Source of the DNA: Acinetobacter cumulans
GTDB taxonomy: Bacteria; Pseudomonadota; Gammaproteobacteria; Pseudomonadales; Moraxellaceae
Length of the DNA stretch: 64,000 nucleotides
Assembly: GCF_003024525.3 (NCBI RefSeq)
Contig: NZ_CP035934.2
Location: 2,790,001-2,854,000 of the forward strand
Direction: 5' to 3'
Under the pieces are notes generated by a model that saw only the letters and a list, made by a program, of their open reading frames with translations, did not search any database and was not told where the DNA came from. A program made the translations under genes and the position numbers. Shown here one piece after another: positions 52,282-61,871 of this stretch. How positions within the stretch are numbered: the first letter of the stretch is position 1; each line of letters starts with the position of its first letter.

Positions 52282-53958
52282 TTAAAATACTTTCTGCCAG
52301 CTGAGCCAGATTTGGTGATCATCACGCTGTGAGATCTGCACCGGTTTATCCCCCAGCGCAAATCCGGCATCTGCCTGTAAAGTGCCCAGCAGATCATTGC
52401 TCCATGCGATGCCTGCCCCAGCAGAACGCAGCGAAATAGTATTTTTTTCAGTGAGGCTGTCCCATACAGAAGCATTCAGCTTCAGTTTAGCTGCATCAAA
52501 AAAAAGTTTGCCGTTAAGCTTATTGCTGGCGCTTGACCACAAATCCTGACGCAGTTCAATCGATGCAGTCAGTCCTTCTGATCCTGAAATTGCGCTGTTT
52601 TTATAGCCTCGCATAAAACTTGGACCGCCGACATAAAATGCTTCTGAACTGTCTAAATTATCCGGGCTATAGAAACCTGCAGCCGAAAGATAGAGCTGAC
52701 TGCTGCTGCCTAATTTTTGCAGGCGTGATGCGTTCATTTGAGCTGATAAAAAATTGCCGTCAGTTTTCCGCGTTAATGCATCAATTGCTTTTGTATCTGC
52801 AGATTGAAGATCAAGTTTGCCAAAATTCAGCGCTGTATAGAGCGTATTGATGCCGGCTCCGAAAAGGCTGTCGGTACTGCTGTGATTTAAATTCAGCTGC
52901 AGCGCATCGACACGGCGGTGATTTTCATACTGCGCTGAGCGGATATCATCTTCAATCTGCTTACGGCTCAGTGCCAGCCCAAAGGCGGTTTGACTGCGCA
53001 TGCTTTGCTGGAGCCAAAGCGAAGCCTCTTCCGCTGAACCCTCATAGCCTAAATTTTTAAGCTCCTCACGCAATTCATATTTCAAATATGAATAGCTGGC
53101 GCCCAACTGTGTGCCATAGCCATTAATAAATGCGCTGTATCCTGCTTTGCCGTAATTCACACCTTTGCCGCTTCTGAGCACATCCAGCGACAGCTGGTCA
53201 CCCAATCCTGCAATGCTGTTGATACGCACACCTGCTGAAGCTCGAGCTTCCCCTGTATATTTACTTCCAGCATTATCTGCGCCTGCATAAGCCTGAATTT
53301 TTTGCGCCGGCGTCAGCAGGAGACTTAATTCTGTTTCACCTAGAGCGTTGCCCGGTGTTAAGGCCGCTTCACTTTTTACACCATGCAGCTGATTAAATCT
53401 GACTGAAAGCATATCTAAACTGCTGTCGCGCAAAATCTGCCGCGACTGTAAAGGCGTTTCAATTTGCCTAATTAGCCAAGGCAGCGTATTGGTCTGATTG
53501 CTGACCTTTACGCCATTCACGGCCGTTTCTATAATCTGAATCTGCACCTCGCCATTGTTAAGATTTTGCACAGGCAAAAATGCATAACTGAAGCTGTAGC
53601 CATGAGATGCATAATAGTCACTTATTCGGTCAGCCGCCTGCTGAAGACCTGCTAAGTTTTGCGTTTTGCCTTCAAGATCCGCAATTTCTTTTTTCAGTAT
53701 GGATTCAGTAAACTGCGTATTCCCGCTTATATTAAATTGCTTTACAAATATAGTCTGACTGCCTTGAATTGTGCCATTTGGCTGGACCGGAACAGGTAAA
53801 GGCTTTGATTCAGGCTCCTTCATCTGCGGCTGCATCTGCTGCTGCAGCAGCTGTCCAGCATTTGGAATCGTTTCTGCAAAACACATGGTTACTGCTGCCT
53901 GCAGCATCAAGAATAGTGCAGATTTTTTTAAACTTCTGCTCATCAGATCTTTATTCAC
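52282..53958 (-). CDS. TpsB outer-membrane transporter of a two-partner secretion system
   Basis: About 558 residues from a GTG at 53958, chosen because GGGGGA lies 8 bases upstream; TTG at 53991 is an alternative. Signal peptide near the start (ends CFA). A Gln/Met/Pro-rich linker is followed by POTRA domains (about 70-215, including FVKQFNISGNTQFTESILKK and ISDYYASHGYSFSYAFLP) and a beta barrel to the end. GPSFMRGYKNS near residue 445 is the conserved (V)RG(F/Y) tip of loop 6 of FhaC/ShlB proteins, and the last residue is Phe, as in outer-membrane barrels. It would export TpsA, the gene just upstream. Annotated families: ShlB/FhaC/HecB. Confidence 0.92.
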   Translation of the reverse strand: MNKDLMSRSLKKSALFLMLQAAVTMCFAETIPNAGQLLQQQMQPQMKEPESKPLPVPVQPNGTIQGSQTIFVKQFNISGNTQFTESILKKEIADLEGKTQNLAGLQQAADRISDYYASHGYSFSYAFLPVQNLNNGEVQIQIIETAVNGVKVSNQTNTLPWLIRQIETPLQSRQILRDSSLDMLSVRFNQLHGVKSEAALTPGNALGETELSLLLTPAQKIQAYAGADNAGSKYTGEARASAGVRINSIAGLGDQLSLDVLRSGKGVNYGKAGYSAFINGYGTQLGASYSYLKYELREELKNLGYEGSAEEASLWLQQSMRSQTAFGLALSRKQIEDDIRSAQYENHRRVDALQLNLNHSSTDSLFGAGINTLYTALNFGKLDLQSADTKAIDALTRKTDGNFLSAQMNASRLQKLGSSSQLYLSAAGFYSPDNLDSSEAFYVGGPSFMRGYKNSAISGSEGLTASIELRQDLWSSASNKLNGKLFFDAAKLKLNASVWDSLTEKNTISLRSAGAGIAWSNDLLGTLQADAGFALGDKPVQISQRDDHQIWLSWQKVF

Positions 53959-54030
53959 TTTTACATTCCCCCATATACGGCGTTTTTTCAACGATGCCGC
54001 ATCTATTTTTATTCAGCTTATTCTGCTTTA

Positions 54031-57000
54031 TTAGCGCATATTGCCAATAATCGAGCTTCGGCTGTCCTGCAGTTTCTTAACAAAATTTGTCATTTGCTCA
54101 AAAGCTTCATTGCGCTTATTTGACAGACTCTGCAAGCGCAGCATATCCATCTGCTGACTATTGGATAACGAATCTATTTGGGATTTTGTATTGTTTATAG
54201 AAGCGGATAATACGCTTTTACTGATTTTATTATCCGCAATGAGGGCAGTGACTGAAACACCAGCCTTAGCCGCGGCTTCCAGCCACTTCTTATACTCTGG
54301 ACTATTTACAATATTTGGCCCTAGCATCAGATGAGTTTCATCCTTCTTAAATAACGCCAATAAGCCGTTGCTTGCTGCCAATACATCATTGAGCTTAGCA
54401 ATTTGATCATTTTTTGCCTGCACAGCATTAATCTGAGCCGCAAGCTGGTTTTCAAGTAATTCTGCTCTTCGCGATTGCACCTCTAAAAGCGCGGTTTCAA
54501 TATCAAGCCCCTGAATAATACCAGCATAGCTGCTGCCAGTAAGGCTGATACTATTGCCAATTGCGCCGATACCTGCGGCAGAACTGCTTCCCCCTGCAAA
54601 ACTGCCTCCTCCTGCAGCAGGGAGTTTAATATTGCCCTGCGCTGTAAATTTCAGGTCTCCTAAGCTGTAGTTGGAAGCATCCGGCCCAGTCAGTACAGCA
54701 TCATAAAGATGTACTGTTTTTTGATTTCCTGGCTTATTGTCTTCAAACCGGCCTTTGGCATTCAGCACCAATTGATCCCCGCCAATCTTCCCGCCCAATA
54801 CTGCATTTTGCGTATTGATAGAGGCATAGAAAGTGCCATCATCTGAAGTTGTAATTTTATCCGCCACAATCACGCCTGAAATGCTCGAAATGATTCTGCT
54901 GTATATGTCAGCCTGTAAATTTAATGACGGATTGATCAGCTCATAATTTGAAGCGTCTTTGCCAGCCAGCTGCAGGCTCAGCCATACATTTTTATTTTCA
55001 CCAGCATTTTTATCTTCAAATTGCCCCTGCGCATTAATATGCAGGTCATCCAAGCCCACTTTGCCTTTCAGCACACTCATCCCTGTATTAATATCGGCAT
55101 AAGCTATTCCGTCATAGGTTTTGCTTTGTGCAGATAAACCTTGAACCTCTGTAATCAAAGCTTTGGAGATATTCGCCGTGCCTTCAAAGCCTGCCAGCGC
55201 CGTATCTTTCAGTTTGTAGTTCAGCGCGTCTTTACCTATGAGCAGCAAGCTGTTGAGTGAAACATTTTTGCCTGTACCTGCATTTTTATCTGCAAAAACG
55301 CCATTGACCCAAATACCTAAATCATCGCCGCTGACTTGTCCATCGAAACTGACGCCGCGGGTATCAAACTCTGCTTTGATAGTCCCGTCATAGACTTTAT
55401 CCGCTGCCTTCAGGCCGTTGATTCTACTGATTTCCGCCTGCTGTATATTCGCTGTTAAAAAAAGATTTTGATCATAGAGCTGATAATTTTTCGCATCCGC
55501 CCCAATAAGCGCAAGATCAGAAAGAATGACTTGCCTGTCTGTACCTGCATCTTTAGCAGCAAAGGCGCTGCTGCCAATATTCAAAGAAACTGAATCTCCT
55601 AGAATCACTCCATTTAAAACGGCGCTGTTCTGACCGATCACTGCATTCACTGTGCCGTCATATACTTTATCCTGCGCCTGAAGTCCTGAAATGCCTTGAA
55701 TAACAGCCTTCTCAATCACGCCATTCAGCCAGGGCGCATTTGCCGACAGCTGATAATTGGCTGCATCGGCACCATGGATCTGCAAGCCTTCCAACTTGGC
55801 AATTTTGGCGCCTGCATCTTTGCTGCCAAAACTTGCTCCCTCGGCATAAAGAATCACATTATCGCCTTGGATCATGTCTGCTGACATTGCATATTGACTG
55901 TAGAGCGGCGCAGACAGTTTTCCATCATAGGTTTTGATAATCGTCCCAAAGCCGCTGTTATCCGAAATAACTTTCTGCGTGATATTCGCAGAAGCTGTGT
56001 ACGGTGTATTTTGCAGCTGATAATTTTGAGCATCGGCCCCAGTCAGCACCAGATCTGAAATATAAACTGTTTTATTCTGTCCCGCATTCTTATCTGAAAA
56101 TATGGCTTTTCCTCCGCTCAAGGCAACAAAATCGGAAGCAATTTTGCCATTCAGCTGCGCACGCCAAAGTTCAGCCTCTGCAGCATCTGTACCGTCATAC
56201 ACTTTGTCTTTTGCCAGCAGCTGGCTTACCGTCAAATCCGCTTTTTCAATATCCGCCGACAGCACTGACGAATGTCCTTCCAGCTTATAATTCGACGCAT
56301 CTGCACCAGTTAAATTCAGGCTGCCGATATAGACGGTTTTACCCTCTCCTGCATTTTTATCTGCAAAGCTTGCAGTACCGGATGCACTCAGTTCATCGCC
56401 TTGAACTTTGCCAGAAAGAACAGCATTGGATGCATCCAGCAGCGCATTGACCGTGCCGTCATAAGTTTTATTCAATGCTTTTAAACCGCTGTCTATGCGG
56501 ATTTCAGCCTGATGGATGTCTGCTGCTGCGGTTAAGCCGTTTTGCAGCAGCGTGCTTGACAGCGCATAGTTGCCTGCATCCGCACCGCTCAGCTGCAAAT
56601 TGCTGACTTGCGCGGACTTTGCCGAACCGGCATTTTTGTCGATAAAGCTTGCACTGCCGGTTAGAGAAATGCTGTCATTTTCAACCTTTCCGAAGAGCAT
56701 TGCATCTGCAGCATTCAGTGATGCATTCACTGTGCCGTCATAGGTTTTGCTCAAGACTTCTATCCCGCTGATACTATCGATGACTTTTTGAAAAATAAAC
56801 GCTGACGACGTCAGATTAGATGCAAGCTCATAATTCTGCGCATCAGCGCCATTCAATGTGACATTGTACAAGCTCACCGTTTTACTTCTGCCTGCATTTT
56901 TGTCGGAGAACTGCGCACTTCCAATTGAAACTGTGACCTGATCTGCCCCAAACAGCCCTGCCGCAACAGCATTTGCATTCACTTGTGCAGTCAGCAGCCC

Positions 57001-59568
57001 ATCGTAGATTTTATCTGCAACCGCATTGCTGATCTGATAGATCTGCGCTTTGCTTAACGTGATATCGCCTTGAGAAAAGATCAAATCGTAGCCGTTTTGT
57101 ACTGAATACAGCCCAGCCAGCTGAGAATGGCCTAATCCCGCATTTTTAATGCCTCCGGTATAAACAGTAGATCCGAGAATTTTTGAAGCATCTGCCCAAT
57201 CATCCAACACCGTATAGCTGCTGCTGTTTTGCATCTGGCCATTATATGTGCCACTGTAGTCATCCGCTTTTACTGTCAGAGGTGTTAAAAATGCTTTGAG
57301 CAAAGGTGCAGTCTGCCCTTCATAAATCCGCCAAGCGCCATTCATTCCAGCCCTGTCTGCAACAGACCAGCCCAAAACTGAATAGGCCGCGCTATTTTTT
57401 TCCTGTCCAGCCATAAATGCAGCAATTGCACCTGAGCTGTCCCAAACCTGCTGTGAACCATCAGCATTCAACGCATAAGCTTCTTTGATAACGGTACTGT
57501 ACACTTCACCAGCAAGCGCCCCTGACATATTATCCGCCTGCACATTGACATCTGCATAAGCGCGTTCAATGCTGCTGAAATAGGATGAGCCAACCAAGCC
57601 GCCGGCATAGTTCTGCGCTGCAACTTTGCCAGTAACGAAACTGTTGCTGATATGAGTACTCGATATGCTGCCGGCCAAACCGCCAATATTGTCATCTCCT
57701 GAGACATTAACATTCATCAAACCGATATTGCGGATATCCGCATCTAGCGTCTTGCCAAACATCCCCCAGTTACTGCCTTGACCCTGGCCGCGCTGCACAG
57801 CATGAACAGTCAAATTTTCAATGATATGACCTAAACCGTCAAAACGGCCAGTGAATGAGCGGTTGCCACTGTTTGGGCCAGTACCTTCAATCAGCGTACC
57901 GACAGGCGAAAAATTGGCAAGCGCAGCCGCATCAATATTGCTGCCTAAAGCATAATTGCCGCTGAGATCATCCTGCATGTTCTGCACAGCATGGATATCC
58001 GTCAAAACATGAAAAGCCTTAAAATTCTGTACATCAGAACCGCGCTGAATGCTGAAATTCAAGCCCTGCTGCAAATGCACCGGCGCTTGAATATAATAAT
58101 CTGCATAGATAGGCTTCATCATCTGTTCATCAGCATCAAAGATCTCACTAATGCTGCCGTCAGCACTTTGCTGACCGTATTTCAAATGCAGCTGACCGCC
58201 TGCACCTTTGCCGGCATCAATGACATGATTGATGTAAATATCATTATAAGCATCCAGTGTCAGCGCTTTTCCGCTGTCCCATGCAACAGCGTCTTCAATG
58301 ATAATATCGCCTTTTCCGGACGTATCCGTATTTACCGCGCCGGATGCTGAAGCCTGCGTCAGGCCCGTTTGCACAATCACATCCGTCGTCTTTAACGCAG
58401 CGCTTAATGCAGCGCCGGTTATATGGCCATTCTGCCCGACTTTAAAATCCACAGGATCAATCAGCCACTGTCCCTGTTTTGCGCCATGTTCCGCCTCTGT
58501 GCTGACTTTAGCCGCATCAGAAACATGAACCGCCGCAGCCGAAGTTTCGATAAACCCGCCATTCTGACCATTTTTGCCTTCAGCAGCCAATGTTCCAGAA
58601 ATATTGCTTTGCCCATTCGACATATCGCCTAATAGCACAATTTCGCCCTTCGCATTTGTCTCAAGACGGTTAGCTTGGATATAGCCGCTATGGTTGACAA
58701 CCGCTCGGCCCAGCTGCTTTTCTGCAGCAGCCGTTAAATGCACAGTTCCATTATCTGCAATAATGGCGCCGCCATTGTCGACCAGCGCCTGCAACGCGCC
58801 CTGATCAATGTCATAGCTGGCTAGTTTTCCATTTTGCAGCGTAATGCGCACTTTTTCCGCTGCGGTCAGTTCCACACGGCCATTTGGTGCAGTAATTTCA
58901 CCGGTATTTTTAACGGCTGAAGCAATCAGCGCAACCGTGCCTCCATGCGCAGCAGTGATTTTCCCATGGTTTTCAACAGACGCTGCTTTGCCATTGCCGG
59001 AAAAACTGAATTTTCCCTGAAACAAATCCTGATCTTGCAAATCTAAAGTAGAAGCTACAATCCCTCCGGCATTGACCTGCGCTGTTTTGGAAAATAGCAC
59101 GCCATTTGGATTAATCAAAAAGACTTGGCCATTGGCATTCAGCCTGCCCATGATTTGGCTGCCATTACTGTCCAACACCCTGTTCACTGCAATAGAGGAA
59201 TTATTTGGCTGAACAAAGTTAACCTCTGCCTGACTGCCGATATTGAATGTATTCCAGCTTGCTGATAAATTCTGACTTTGCTGCAGTACATTCAGCGTGT
59301 TGCCAGACTGTTTAAATTCTGCGCTGCCTGCAATCACCTGCTGGCCTGTTGGCAATGCAATATCACTGATCGCTGCGGATACACTGAAAGACAATAATGA
59401 AAGTGCCGGCAATACCAGCAAGCTGAGATAATTTGAATAGATTTTAGACGATGCCTTATTTTTTTTAACGGCAGCACACGATGCGCCTGCTGCATTTTTT
59501 GCAAGTTCAGATACTGCCTGCCAGCAAGATTTATTCTTATTCCAAATGATTCTATATATTTTGTTCAT
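54031..59568 (-). CDS. TpsA filamentous haemagglutinin-type adhesin with YDG repeats
   Basis: A protein of 1845 residues exported by TpsB. Residues 1-47 are an extended signal region (ESPR: MNKIYRIIWNKNKSCWQAVS), then the hydrophobic core to about 66. The TPS domain (about 67-300) has the NPNG motif at 153-156 (INPNGVLFS). GLUG-like units lie at about 620-690 (IGGLAGSISSTH, AGGLVGSS). Nine YDG-type repeats follow, with YDG at about 855, 943, 1036, 1124, 1214, 1303, 1393 and 1485 and a worn ninth (DDG near 1577); each has DKNAG and GADAxNY in order. The end (1690-1845) is coiled coil. No toxin or VENN motif. GGGTGA precedes the ATG. Confidence 0.93.
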   Translation of the reverse strand: MNKIYRIIWNKNKSCWQAVSELAKNAAGASCAAVKKNKASSKIYSNYLSLLVLPALSLLSFSVSAAISDIALPTGQQVIAGSAEFKQSGNTLNVLQQSQNLSASWNTFNIGSQAEVNFVQPNNSSIAVNRVLDSNGSQIMGRLNANGQVFLINPNGVLFSKTAQVNAGGIVASTLDLQDQDLFQGKFSFSGNGKAASVENHGKITAAHGGTVALIASAVKNTGEITAPNGRVELTAAEKVRITLQNGKLASYDIDQGALQALVDNGGAIIADNGTVHLTAAAEKQLGRAVVNHSGYIQANRLETNAKGEIVLLGDMSNGQSNISGTLAAEGKNGQNGGFIETSAAAVHVSDAAKVSTEAEHGAKQGQWLIDPVDFKVGQNGHITGAALSAALKTTDVIVQTGLTQASASGAVNTDTSGKGDIIIEDAVAWDSGKALTLDAYNDIYINHVIDAGKGAGGQLHLKYGQQSADGSISEIFDADEQMMKPIYADYYIQAPVHLQQGLNFSIQRGSDVQNFKAFHVLTDIHAVQNMQDDLSGNYALGSNIDAAALANFSPVGTLIEGTGPNSGNRSFTGRFDGLGHIIENLTVHAVQRGQGQGSNWGMFGKTLDADIRNIGLMNVNVSGDDNIGGLAGSISSTHISNSFVTGKVAAQNYAGGLVGSSYFSSIERAYADVNVQADNMSGALAGEVYSTVIKEAYALNADGSQQVWDSSGAIAAFMAGQEKNSAAYSVLGWSVADRAGMNGAWRIYEGQTAPLLKAFLTPLTVKADDYSGTYNGQMQNSSSYTVLDDWADASKILGSTVYTGGIKNAGLGHSQLAGLYSVQNGYDLIFSQGDITLSKAQIYQISNAVADKIYDGLLTAQVNANAVAAGLFGADQVTVSIGSAQFSDKNAGRSKTVSLYNVTLNGADAQNYELASNLTSSAFIFQKVIDSISGIEVLSKTYDGTVNASLNAADAMLFGKVENDSISLTGSASFIDKNAGSAKSAQVSNLQLSGADAGNYALSSTLLQNGLTAAADIHQAEIRIDSGLKALNKTYDGTVNALLDASNAVLSGKVQGDELSASGTASFADKNAGEGKTVYIGSLNLTGADASNYKLEGHSSVLSADIEKADLTVSQLLAKDKVYDGTDAAEAELWRAQLNGKIASDFVALSGGKAIFSDKNAGQNKTVYISDLVLTGADAQNYQLQNTPYTASANITQKVISDNSGFGTIIKTYDGKLSAPLYSQYAMSADMIQGDNVILYAEGASFGSKDAGAKIAKLEGLQIHGADAANYQLSANAPWLNGVIEKAVIQGISGLQAQDKVYDGTVNAVIGQNSAVLNGVILGDSVSLNIGSSAFAAKDAGTDRQVILSDLALIGADAKNYQLYDQNLFLTANIQQAEISRINGLKAADKVYDGTIKAEFDTRGVSFDGQVSGDDLGIWVNGVFADKNAGTGKNVSLNSLLLIGKDALNYKLKDTALAGFEGTANISKALITEVQGLSAQSKTYDGIAYADINTGMSVLKGKVGLDDLHINAQGQFEDKNAGENKNVWLSLQLAGKDASNYELINPSLNLQADIYSRIISSISGVIVADKITTSDDGTFYASINTQNAVLGGKIGGDQLVLNAKGRFEDNKPGNQKTVHLYDAVLTGPDASNYSLGDLKFTAQGNIKLPAAGGGSFAGGSSSAAGIGAIGNSISLTGSSYAGIIQGLDIETALLEVQSRRAELLENQLAAQINAVQAKNDQIAKLNDVLAASNGLLALFKKDETHLMLGPNIVNSPEYKKWLEAAAKAGVSVTALIADNKISKSVLSASINNTKSQIDSLSNSQQMDMLRLQSLSNKRNEAFEQMTNFVKKLQDSRSSIIGNMR

Positions 59569-59659
59569 TTTTCACCCAATAGCAAAGCTAAATGAAGCTA
59601 TTAGAACATTAAACAAAAAACAGTCATATCACTTAAATTTGGGATATTTTTCCATTCAT

Positions 59660-59671
59660 CCTAAAATTAGG
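59660..59671. repeat. Short inverted repeat CCTAAAATTAGG upstream of tpsA
   Basis: Arms CCTAA and TTAGG, 2 bases apart, about 90 bases before the tpsA start and just left of the rplT terminator. The arms match those of the palindrome at 43962-43977. It may be an operator or chance in A/T-rich DNA. Confidence 0.35.
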
Positions 59672-59674
59672 CCC

Positions 59675-59706
59675 AAAAAAAAGACCGCTAAAAGCGGTCT
59701 TTTTTT
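59675..59706 (-). terminator. Duplicated terminator, copy 2 (rplT terminator)
   Basis: Hairpin GACCGCTAAAAGCGGTC with A and T runs, 15 bases after the rplT stop on the minus strand. It matches copy 1 at 52226-52254 over the hairpin and its flanking runs, about 29 bases. Confidence 0.92.
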
Positions 59707-59720
59707 ATCATCTAAGATGA

Positions 59721-60080
59721 TTAAGCAGCCAATGCGCCTTTAGCTTTTTCAGCTAAAGCTGCAAATGCAACTGAATCATGCATAGCGATGTCAGCAAGTA
59801 CGCGACGGTCGATGATCACTTGAGCTTTTTTCAAGCCATCGATCATACGGCTGTACGACAAACCGTTTTGACGAGCACCAGCATTGATACGCGCAATCCA
59901 TAGAGCACGGAATTGACGTTTCTTTTGACGGCGGTCACGGTAAGCGTATTGACCCGCTTTGATTACTGCTTGAAACGCAACACGATAAACACGTGAACGC
60001 GCGCCGTAGTAACCTTTAGCACGAGCTAGAATTTTTTTATGACGGCGATGAGCCTGTACACCACGTTTTACACGAGCCAT
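59721..60080 (-). CDS. rplT: 50S ribosomal protein L20
   Basis: A protein of 119 residues: [23 protein letters not shown] start, [20 protein letters not shown] in the middle, then the globular C-terminal half with [16 protein letters not shown]. It binds 23S rRNA early in 50S assembly and in many bacteria represses its own operon. It lies 11 bases after rpmI. In many gammaproteobacteria pheS follows rplT directly; here it is about 11 kb away, on the same strand. Confidence 0.97.
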   Translation of the reverse strand: MARVKRGVQAHRRHKKILARAKGYYGARSRVYRVAFQAVIKAGQYAYRDRRQKKRQFRALWIARINAGARQNGLSYSRMIDGLKKAQVIIDRRVLADIAMHDSVAFAALAEKAKGALAA

Positions 60081-60091
60081 TTAAAATCTCC

Positions 60092-60286
60092 TTAGATGTA
60101 TGGGCACATAGCACGAACTGAAGCAACGTCACTTACGTGAACCATTACACAGCCGCGTAATTGACGAATACGCTTAGCAGATTTTTTGGTCAAAATGTGG
60201 CGCTTGAACGCTTGTTTGCGTTTGAAACCGTTTGCAGTCGCTTTAAAGCGTTTAGCTGCACCACGGCGAGTTTTCATCTTAGGCAT
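60092..60286 (-). CDS. rpmI: 50S ribosomal protein L35
   Basis: A protein of 64 residues from the ATG at 60286, chosen for the AAAGAGG ribosome site and the family start [20 protein letters not shown]. It is highly basic, ending near [19 protein letters not shown]. The ORF could extend upstream but the extra 10 residues are not conserved in L35. infC and thrS, often just upstream, are not here; a divergent MFS gene lies about 230 bases away. Confidence 0.96.
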   Translation of the reverse strand: MPKMKTRRGAAKRFKATANGFKRKQAFKRHILTKKSAKRIRQLRGCVMVHVSDVASVRAMCPYI

Positions 60287-60517
60287 AACAACCTCTTTTG
60301 AACACCTGTTCGGCACGTTCGCACCATTGCGATTACGCCCTGCAGGTAAGGGAGCGAGTATTCTAAAGCATCTTTGTTCAAAACAAAAGCACCATCGAAA
60401 ATTAAAATCTACCTCTGAGGAGCTTAGTTTTATTTTCTATAAGCTTTACATGATGAAATATCAACCAAGCATAAACTGCGACTTATAATTTTCGCATCTT
60501 CTCTCCAGTTGCCTGTT

Positions 60518-61771
60518 ATGACACCTGCACATGATGCATTCGCAGCCTTACGCTATCGTGATTTCTCAATTATCACCCTCAACCAATTTAGCTTGACCTT
60601 AGCCATTTTAATTCAAGAAATTATTGTGGCTTATTCCCTCTATCAAATTACCAAAGACCCACTCACCTTGGGCCTAATTGGTTTAGCAGAAGCGATTCCA
60701 TTTATCAGCCTTTCCTTGTGGGGCGGTTATTTTGCTGACCGCTTTAATAAGCAATTAATTATGAAGATTTGCTTATTTTTTGCCATCCCCATGCCGCTCA
60801 TTTTATGGTGGTTGTTTCACTTATATGGACAAGCAACGATTGGCGTACAAACGCTGTCATGGGGTATTTATGCCGTCATTTTTGGCCTAGGCACCATTCG
60901 TGGTTTTTATAATCCCTCTGCTACGTCATTAAAACCATTTTTAATTCCACGTGAACTGTACGCCAATGGTGCAACATGGACCACGATTGGTTGGCAAAGT
61001 GGCGTTATTTTAGGGCCAATGTTAGGCGGTTTTATGTTGGCCTTCTGGGGACGTGAAAACAGCTTACTTAGCGTTGCAGGCCTATTAGTACTGTGTTTTG
61101 TGCTGATTAACTTACTGCAAAAGCGTCAGTTTCCAAAAATTGAAACTGACAAACTTTGGAATAGCTTAGGCGATGGATTTCGCTTTATCTGGAAAACCAA
61201 AATTGTGCTATGGGCCATTTCACTGGATCTAGTCTCAGTGCTGTTTGGTGGTGTGATTGCACTTTTGCCCATCTTTGCAGAAGATATTTTAAAAGTTGGT
61301 CCAGAAGGCCTTGGCTATCTGCGCGCAGCACCTTCAATCGGTGCATTAATAACGATGATTGCACTCACCAAGTTTCCACCCACACAAAATGCATGGCGCA
61401 ATATGTTATTAGCAGTTGCGGGCTTTGGCTTCTTCACCTTGTTATTTGCCTATTCAAACGTATTGTGGCTGTCTTTATTTGCACTCGCTATGACAGGCGC
61501 TTGCGATAGTATTTCAGTTGTCATTCGCCAAACCATTTTACAAATCTATCCGCCAGAAAATATGCGTGGTCGTGTCGCCGCTGTAAACGGTATGTTTGTC
61601 TCTTCAAGCAATGAGTTAGGCGCTTTTGAATCAGGTTTAGCCGCAAAATACATGGGGACAATTATGGCAACTGTGTTTGGCGGCTGTATGACCCTCGCTG
61701 TTGTTGTGATCAGTTGGTCAAAAACCAAAGATTTATTTGGACTAGACATCACCAAGGGTACAGAAAAATAG
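60518..61771 (+). CDS. MFS transporter (TCR/Tet-like)
   Basis: A protein of 417 residues from the ATG at 60518 (TTG at 60509 is possible). About 12 hydrophobic helices. The major facilitator signature is in loop 2-3 (GGYFADRFNKQL), and WTTIGWQSGVILGPMLGGFML carries the helix 5 motif of drug/proton exporters. The sequence resembles the Tet-like and enterobactin-exporter-like branch, as in many 'MFS transporter' annotations in Acinetobacter. The substrate cannot be told. It is divergent from rpmI with no shared operon. Confidence 0.88.
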   Translation: MTPAHDAFAALRYRDFSIITLNQFSLTLAILIQEIIVAYSLYQITKDPLTLGLIGLAEAIPFISLSLWGGYFADRFNKQLIMKICLFFAIPMPLILWWLFHLYGQATIGVQTLSWGIYAVIFGLGTIRGFYNPSATSLKPFLIPRELYANGATWTTIGWQSGVILGPMLGGFMLAFWGRENSLLSVAGLLVLCFVLINLLQKRQFPKIETDKLWNSLGDGFRFIWKTKIVLWAISLDLVSVLFGGVIALLPIFAEDILKVGPEGLGYLRAAPSIGALITMIALTKFPPTQNAWRNMLLAVAGFGFFTLLFAYSNVLWLSLFALAMTGACDSISVVIRQTILQIYPPENMRGRVAAVNGMFVSSSNELGAFESGLAAKYMGTIMATVFGGCMTLAVVVISWSKTKDLFGLDITKGTEK

Positions 61772-61871
61772 CGAAAACAGTGGATTTAGACTTGCCAGTA
61801 TTTCTAATTCAGGAAATACTGCGCTTCAATATTGACCAATCATCACATTGCGTGATTAAAGCCTTTAACTT

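Noticed and set aside
54600..57000. Periodic repeats as a possible CRISPR array
   Set aside because: The period is about 270 bases and the repeats are diverged coding units of YDG domains, not short identical repeats with unique spacers; no cas genes are present.
54031..59568. TpsA as a contact-dependent growth-inhibition toxin (CdiA)
   Set aside because: No VENN or toxin-like C-terminal domain, the end is coiled coil, and no small immunity gene follows tpsA; tpsB follows instead.
49500..59674. Island as a prophage or insertion-sequence composite
   Set aside because: No integrase, transposase, phage structural genes or target-site duplications were found; the only flanking duplication is the terminator hairpin.
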